Notes under the pieces: generated by a model
Database searches by the model: none
What the model was told of the DNA's origin: nothing
What the model saw: the letters and a program-made list of their open reading frames with translations, nothing else
Shown: positions 5,929 to 8,067 of the stretch, piece after piece
Layout of the letters: each line of letters opens with the position of its first letter
How positions within the stretch are numbered: the first letter of the stretch is position 1
Origin: Candidatus Pacearchaeota archaeon
GTDB lineage: Archaea; Nanoarchaeota; Nanoarchaeia; Pacearchaeales; GW2011-AR1
Length of the DNA stretch: 8,067 bases
Reading direction: 5' to 3'
Assembly: GCA_002690445.1 (NCBI GenBank)
Contig: NZER01000140.1
Coordinates: 1-8,067 of the forward strand
Made by a program: the position numbers and the translations under genes

Positions 5929-6096
5929 TTAATCCTCCCAAGTGTCTTCAATTCTCTTGAACGACTTACCCATTTTTGTTATTGTTATTGTTAAGTGTCC
6001 TTTCTGGCACATCCATTTGTTCCCTGAACCACTAGTAATAACATCTTGCATTGAATTGCATTCTTCACAAAATTGTTCCTGTTCGTATTCAGTCAT
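5929..6096 (-). CDS. 55-residue zinc-finger-like protein
   Basis: It begins MTEYEQEQFCEECNSM and has C10, C13, C30 and H34 (CEEC then CQKGH), a candidate zinc site. The C-terminal part contains GKSFKRI (43-49), which recurs as GKSFERI in the protein at 6244-6396. It ends DTWED: the codons TGG GAG GAT TAA carry the binding site for the next gene, whose ATG is adjacent. Its own ATG follows GAGGG eleven bases upstream, in the last codons of the previous gene, one base after that gene's stop. Confidence 0.72.
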   Translation of the reverse strand: MTEYEQEQFCEECNSMQDVITSGSGNKWMCQKGHLTITITKMGKSFKRIEDTWED

Positions 6097-6097
6097 T

Positions 6098-6247
6098 TTA
6101 GTTATCCCTCAATTTTATTATATCTTCCTCATCAACATAACCCATGTTAATATGAAAGTCGGTGTCCAGCAGTGTATTACACAAATCTCTTATTTGTAAT
6201 ATCTGCCAGATAGTCAGTTGTTTGCCCTTTAGATCTATAATTGTCAT
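6098..6247 (-). CDS. 49-residue unknown protein
   Basis: It starts MTIIDLKGKQLTIWQ and is mostly helical and acidic, with a single cysteine; it ends DIIKLRDN. The ATG overlaps the stop of the upstream zinc gene as ATGA, and GAGG lies seven bases before it. The 3' end supplies GAGGG to the following gene. ATGA coupling and packing make it credible. No motif is recognised. Confidence 0.7.
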   Translation of the reverse strand: MTIIDLKGKQLTIWQILQIRDLCNTLLDTDFHINMGYVDEEDIIKLRDN

Positions 6248-6396
6248 TGCCCAACCTCGCAATAATCCAAACAACACTCACAAAAGAATTTGCCTTTAAT
6301 GTGTTTCCCTCTAATTATTCCATCTTCGTTACAATTAACACAAATTCGTTCAAAGGACTTACCTATTGTCCTACTTGTCTTTATTGTCCCTGTCAT
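6244..6396 (-). CDS. 50-residue cysteine-rich zinc-binding protein
   Basis: It starts MTGTIKTSRTIGKSFERI. The cysteines fall as CVNC (19-22) and CECC (39-42) with C46 and H32 nearby, enough for one zinc finger. GKSFERI (12-18) matches GKSFKRI in the protein at 5929-6096, although in that protein it follows the cysteines instead of preceding them. GAGGTGA nine bases upstream supports the start. It overlaps the end of the 33-residue frame at 6371-6472 by 26 bases and is ATGA-coupled downstream. Confidence 0.68.
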   Translation of the reverse strand: MTGTIKTSRTIGKSFERICVNCNEDGIIRGKHIKGKFFCECCLDYCEVGQ

Positions 6397-6472
6397 CTGT
6401 TATAATCACCTCTACCCAATCATAGAAAAACGCCTTTAAAGGTCGTTTTTTACTCGTTACTACAACTTTCAT
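6371..6472 (-). CDS. 33-residue unknown peptide containing a terminator-like hairpin
   Basis: The peptide starts MKVVVTSKKRPLKAFFYDW and ends in an acidic, polar tail. AGGAGG seven bases before the ATG is an excellent binding site and lies inside the upstream frame. It overlaps that frame by 23 bases and the following one by 26. Codons 8-16 also encode a strong dyad (6426-6450), so either the frame is chance read-through of a terminator or its translation controls that hairpin. No family is recognised. Confidence 0.5.
   Translation of the reverse strand: MKVVVTSKKRPLKAFFYDWVEVIITDDRDNKDK
6426..6450 (-). terminator. Dyad with flanking A and T runs, possible bidirectional terminator
   Basis: On the minus strand AAAAACG, one unpaired A, then CCTTTAAAGG and CGTTTTT can fold into a stem of about 12 pairs ending in a T run. 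It begins at the stop codon of the frame at 6450-6551. It resembles a terminator readable from either side and shares the CTTTAAAG core with the one at 5214-5239. It lies inside the 33-residue frame, so ribosomes would disrupt it. Confidence 0.4.
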
Positions 6473-6551
6473 TATTTGCCTCCTCTCTTAGAAACCACTT
6501 TAATTTAACAGGTTTATACCTGCCATTACTCCCTTTTTCATAGAATTCCAT
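6450..6551 (-). CDS. 33-residue unknown peptide
   Basis: It begins MEFYEKGSNGRYKPVKLKWF and is basic at first, with a polar C-terminus (EEANNESCSNE). GGGAG lies eight bases before the ATG. The 3' end overlaps the next frame by 23 bases and contains that gene's AGGAGG. It is too short for homology by eye. A good binding site and position in the run of mini-genes support it moderately. Confidence 0.5.
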   Translation of the reverse strand: MEFYEKGSNGRYKPVKLKWFLREEANNESCSNE

Positions 6552-6566
6552 TTTCTGTTCTCCCTT

Positions 6567-6591
6567 AAAGAAAGCTCAAATAGAGCCGTTT
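6567..6591 (-). terminator. Weak hairpin with T-rich tail in the leader of the 33-residue gene
   Basis: On the minus strand GCTC, loop TATTT, GAGC is extended by AAA/TTT pairing around a two-base bulge and followed by TTTCTTT. It lies between a mini-gene stop (6597) and the binding site of the next gene. It could be a weak terminator or attenuator; the short stem makes this uncertain. Confidence 0.28.
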
Positions 6592-6596
6592 AAGAA

Positions 6597-6725
6597 TTAA
6601 TCCTCTTGGTGATATTTGCAATAAAGATTAAACATTAAATTAGACAGTTTTTTCTCTCTTTCAATAGGAGAAAATACTCTACTTTCCCTTATTGCTTTTG
6701 CCTTAATGCGATACTCTTTATACAT
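6597..6725 (-). CDS. 42-residue unknown protein without clear binding site
   Basis: The frame begins MYKEYRIKAKAIRES and is basic and helical, ending KYHQED. No purine-rich binding site precedes the ATG. It is in the same frame as the 30-residue gene upstream and separated from it only by TAA and eight further open codons. A 10-codon frame bridges the two by TAATG and ATGTATAA overlaps, so reinitiation is possible. Its end (CAAGAGGATTAA) matches the SD/stop cassette, but no ATG follows directly. It may be a small gene or the tail of a gene interrupted by a stop. Confidence 0.42.
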   Translation of the reverse strand: MYKEYRIKAKAIRESRVFSPIEREKKLSNLMFNLYCKYHQED

Positions 6726-6749
6726 CAAAATCAGTTTTTGTAAATTCCA

Positions 6750-6842
6750 TTATTCTTTCAAAATCGCCTTTATGGTTTGATCTATATCTTCATCAGTTCC
6801 ATATTTATCAAGAAGATTTAATATTCTTTGATACGTTTTCAT
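6750..6842 (-). CDS. 30-residue unknown peptide, first of the mini-gene train
   Basis: The peptide begins MKTYQRILNLLDKYG, an amphipathic helix, followed by an acidic TDEDIDQ and a second short helix ending LKE. GAGG lies eight bases before the ATG, in GTGAGGTAAACAAA. A 129-base intergenic gap upstream makes it the likely first gene of the leftward run. I see no convincing promoter in that gap, only A+T-rich sequence. It may form one broken gene with the frame at 6597-6725. Confidence 0.5.
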   Translation of the reverse strand: MKTYQRILNLLDKYGTDEDIDQTIKAILKE

Positions 6843-6864
6843 TTTGTTTACCTCACAATTATTT

Positions 6865-6905
6865 TTAAGAAAAAGTTTCTATTAGTAATTTAAACTAATT
6901 AGAAA
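6865..6905 (-). terminator. A+T-rich inverted repeat with T run
   Basis: On the minus strand TTTCTAATTAGT pairs with ACTAATAGAAA (one bulged base) across a short loop and is followed by CTTTTTCTT. It fits a terminator for the two A+T-rich genes to the right, or a leader hairpin of the mini-gene train. Confidence 0.4.
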
Positions 6906-6944
6906 CATAAATTAAAATTTAAGTAGAATATAGCTTTATATGTT

Positions 6945-6972
6945 AAAAAAGTTTGAGTTTCGGTTTAAAACC
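6945..6972 (-). terminator. Possible terminator directly after the 154-residue gene
   Basis: Directly at the stop codon, the minus strand reads GGTTTTAAACC, a near-perfect palindrome, then a purine-rich spacer and a run of six T. The spacer of about 11 bases is longer than in a classical terminator. It could act together with the inverted repeat at 6865-6905. Confidence 0.3.
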
Positions 6973-7436
6973 TATTCCATCAAACTATTAATCATGTTTG
7001 CATAAATATCATAATCACTTTTTAAGATTAAATCTCTATTCTTAAAAAACCCGCTATCATATTTTAAACCATTAATATTAAGAATTATGCCTTTATGTTT
7101 TTGTCTTTTGTTGTGTTTGTTGCCTCTAAAATCCGTTTTTGGTTTGTTTCCTATTATATGGTTATTAGGATTTTTAAAAGGCAATTCATCACTAAACGGA
7201 ATAGAAATAAATTCACTATCCTTTAAAATAAATAGTTTGTTTATTTGGATTTTTGGATTATGTCCATATTTTAAAAATTTCTTTCGTTGATTTTTGGAAA
7301 GTTTAGCTTTTATTTTAACTCTTTTAAACTCTATTTCTTTAAAATATATGGATTTGTGAATATTAGAATTATAATAAGATTTAATTGATTTCTTAATAAA
7401 TTTGTTCTGTTCTGTCCTATGGTTTGTTATTGTCAT
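6972..7436 (-). CDS. Very basic 154-residue protein of unknown function
   Basis: The protein is rich in Lys, Asn and Ile, beginning MTITNHRTEQNKFIKKSIKS, with several lysine clusters (KLSKNQRKKFLKYG; GNKHNKRQKHKG). Such a charge suggests nucleic-acid binding, but no fold or catalytic motif is visible. No ribosome binding site precedes the ATG at 7436. Instead two further ATGs lie 8 and 16 bases upstream in a tandem repeat, each closed by TGA overlapping the next ATG. Codon use follows a much more A+T-rich background than the genes to the left, so this gene and its neighbour may have another origin. No convincing frame competes on the plus strand, where only a hydrophobic shadow frame exists. 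Confidence 0.62.
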   Translation of the reverse strand: MTITNHRTEQNKFIKKSIKSYYNSNIHKSIYFKEIEFKRVKIKAKLSKNQRKKFLKYGHNPKIQINKLFILKDSEFISIPFSDELPFKNPNNHIIGNKPKTDFRGNKHNKRQKHKGIILNINGLKYDSGFFKNRDLILKSDYDIYANMINSLME

Positions 7437-7452
7437 TTTGTCATATTGTCAT
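7429..7452 (-). repeat. Three 8-bp tandem repeats holding three nested start codons
   Basis: On the minus strand the sequence reads ATGACAAT, ATGACAAA, ATGACAAT. The first two ATGs open three-codon frames (ATGACAATATGA, ATGACAAAATGA) whose TGA overlaps the next ATG; the third starts the 154-residue gene. This may be slippage, or a chain feeding ribosomes to the true start in place of a binding site. Confidence 0.6.
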
Positions 7453-7460
7453 TATGGGGT

Positions 7461-7479
7461 AAAAAAAAATAAAAAAAAA
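7461..7479 (-). terminator. Poly-T tract without hairpin
   Basis: Just after the stop of the 114-residue gene the minus strand has nine T, one A and nine T. No stable stem precedes it. Bare T tracts terminate archaeal RNA polymerase; in bacteria this would be weak. It may also simply be a homopolymer expansion. Confidence 0.4.
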
Positions 7480-7480
7480 G

Positions 7481-7825
7481 TTAATTTGTTAAAATCTTTT
7501 CTGTTGCTTTTTCTTGAGTTTCTAAAAGGGTTTTTTGTTCTGTTAATCCTTTAGTTAGGTCATTAACAAATCTATCCTTTTGTAGCTGTTGTGATGCTTT
7601 AAGCATCATTAAACCAATAAACTCTTTTTTATAGGCATTACTATCAAAACTTAAAGCTCTTTCTCTTTCCGATAGTCCTGCAACAGAACAAAATTCATCA
7701 AAACCCTCACCAAATAGTGAGTTTTTCAGTTTAAGATATTTTTGTTTTGCTTTTTGTTCTCTAACTTCATTTAGAAGTTTTCCTAATGTTACGCTATTGC
7801 TAACGCTATTTGTTTGTGTTGTCAT
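7481..7825 (-). CDS. 114-residue helical protein of unknown function
   Basis: The product starts MTTQTNSVSNSVTLGKLLNE and is mostly helical. Heptad-like stretches occur at LGKLLNEVREQKAKQKYL and in the last third (LTKGLTEQKTLLETQEKATE), which could form coiled coils. One segment (FDEFCSVAGLSERERALSF) looks like a small helical bundle. GGGAG nine bases before the ATG supports the start. Upstream lies the repeat-rich non-coding region with an 8-bp dyad in the leader, so the protein may be regulated there or act on it. I recognise no family; a replication-accessory or regulatory protein is a guess from position only. Confidence 0.68.
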   Translation of the reverse strand: MTTQTNSVSNSVTLGKLLNEVREQKAKQKYLKLKNSLFGEGFDEFCSVAGLSERERALSFDSNAYKKEFIGLMMLKASQQLQKDRFVNDLTKGLTEQKTLLETQEKATEKILTN

Positions 7826-7842
7826 TTTTTTGTTCTCCCTAT

Positions 7843-7864
7843 TTAATCACTCTTTGGTGATTAA
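7843..7864. promoter_or_regulatory. 8-bp dyad in the leader of the 114-residue gene
   Basis: TTAATCAC and GTGATTAA are perfect inverted copies separated by six bases. The site lies about 18 bases before the start codon. It could be an operator for a dimeric repressor or an RNA hairpin near the binding site. Confidence 0.5.
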
Positions 7865-7888
7865 TATAAGCATAATAACAATATAAGC
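7863..7888. repeat. Two 9-bp direct repeats, period 17
   Basis: AATATAAGC occurs at 7863-7871 and 7880-7888 with a 17-base period, between the dyad and the G+C-rich repeats. Two such copies could be protein-binding sites. Confidence 0.5.
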
Positions 7889-7896
7889 CAAACAAT

Positions 7897-7919
7897 ACCG
7901 ATCCCGGTGGACCGATCCC
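7897..7919. repeat. G+C-rich 9-bp direct repeats, period 14
   Basis: ACCGATCCC occurs at 7897-7905 and 7911-7919, separated by GGTGG. The pair forms the only G+C-rich island in an A+T-rich stretch. The centre also has a small dyad (CGGTGGACCG). This may be a binding site within an origin or promoter region. Confidence 0.55.
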
Positions 7920-7952
7920 TTGGTGTATATCATAGTATAGAGAATAGAGCTA

Positions 7953-7964
7953 TATTTATAAATA
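7953..7964. promoter_or_regulatory. TATTTATAAATA palindrome, possible TATA-like element
   Basis: A perfect 12-bp palindrome overlaps the first iteron. It would fit an archaeal TATA box on either strand or an easily melted origin segment. On the minus strand a TATACT at 7934-7939 could be a bacterial -10 for the 114-residue gene, but no convincing -35 accompanies it. Confidence 0.25.
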
Positions 7965-8034
7965 CTATTGTGATTGTATATATAGGTTGTAATATATACT
8001 ATTATAATATATACTATTGAAACATATACTTTTG
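7956..8034. repeat. Four iteron-like 15-bp repeats
   Basis: TAATATATACTATTR lies at 7990-8004 and 8005-8019. A third unit at 8020-8034 (AAACATATACTTTTG) follows in exact 15-bp register with three differences from the 8005 copy. A fourth at 7956-7970 (TTATAAATACTATTG) has two differences from that copy and is out of register by four bases. Iterons of this kind bind replication initiators or repressors. A+T-rich low complexity inflates chance matches, but the shared ATACTATT core and exact tandem spacing are not explained by composition alone. Confidence 0.6.
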
Positions 8035-8067
8035 AGTAGTCATTTCAAATAATTTAGATCAACGGAC

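Larger units (their letters stand above)
7826..8067. other. Gene-free repeat region, candidate replication origin or control region
   Basis: No frame of useful length occupies these 242 bases on either strand. They hold the dyad, two pairs of direct repeats and the iteron cluster, in strongly A+T-rich DNA. No DnaA-box consensus was seen. An initiator gene, if there is one, would lie beyond the right edge. Confidence 0.45.

Noticed and set aside
5942..6199. Plus-strand frame of 85 codons
   Set aside because: It overlaps three well-packed minus-strand mini-genes with good binding sites and has no motif.
6718..6750. 10-codon frame bridging two mini-genes
   Set aside because: Too short to call a gene; kept only as a possible reinitiation bridge.
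7087..7290. Hydrophobic plus-strand frame of 67 codons, membrane-protein-like
   Set aside because: The complement of Lys/Asn-rich coding DNA reads as Phe/Leu-rich; it is a shadow of the 154-residue gene.
1..8067. CRISPR array
   Set aside because: No regularly spaced repeats of 24-40 bases with unique spacers were seen.

Overview
The window looks like part of a double-stranded DNA virus or phage genome, or a closely related mobile element, from an uncultured host. It has about two dozen tightly packed genes, all read leftward on the minus strand. Most are tiny, unknown or zinc-binding, and mixed in are an ATP-dependent DNA ligase, a MoxR-type AAA+ ATPase, a second AAA+ ATPase and the start of an HExxH protein. 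I found no structural, integrase or rRNA/tRNA gene, so host and virus type stay open. Strong GGAGG ribosome binding sites and hairpin/U-tract terminators point to a bacterial-type host, but an archaeal virus is not excluded: there are CxxC mini-proteins and one bare poly-T terminator.

Layout, in the direction of transcription (right to left). Bases 7826-8067 carry no gene but are dense in short repeats: four 15-bp iteron-like copies, two pairs of 9-bp direct repeats and an 8-bp dyad. They resemble a replication origin or a multi-operator control region. Next come two genes of unknown function in very A+T-rich DNA (7481-7825 and 6972-7436), followed by candidate terminators. From about 6842 to 5231 lies a train of mini-genes of 30-79 codons, several with CxxC zinc-binding motifs. 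It ends in a two-helix membrane peptide and an intrinsic terminator. A hairpin shaped like a tRNA acceptor/T-arm minihelix then sits directly before the ribosome binding site of the 186-residue gene at 4608-5168. After that come a 45-residue protein, a zinc ribbon, a two-helix membrane protein, the DNA ligase, an acidic conserved protein, the MoxR ATPase, a 36-residue peptide, a second AAA+ ATPase, two mini-genes and the HExxH protein, which runs off the left edge.

How they may work together. A MoxR ATPase near an HExxH protein resembles MoxR/CobS-CobT-like remodelling modules, in which the ATPase acts with a metallopeptidase-like/VWA partner. The second AAA+ protein may act with them or in replication. 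The ligase fits nick sealing in replication or repair. The 186-residue protein just upstream of it (in the transcript) has a faint Ku-like pattern, so a minimal end-joining pair is possible but unproven.

The most distinctive sequence-level observation is a recurring stop/start cassette of the form GGAGGATTAAAATG. One short word supplies the ribosome binding site, the stop of one gene and the start of the next, so many of the small proteins end in -ED, -EE or -RD. One copy, at 774-788, appears to have lost its stop codon.
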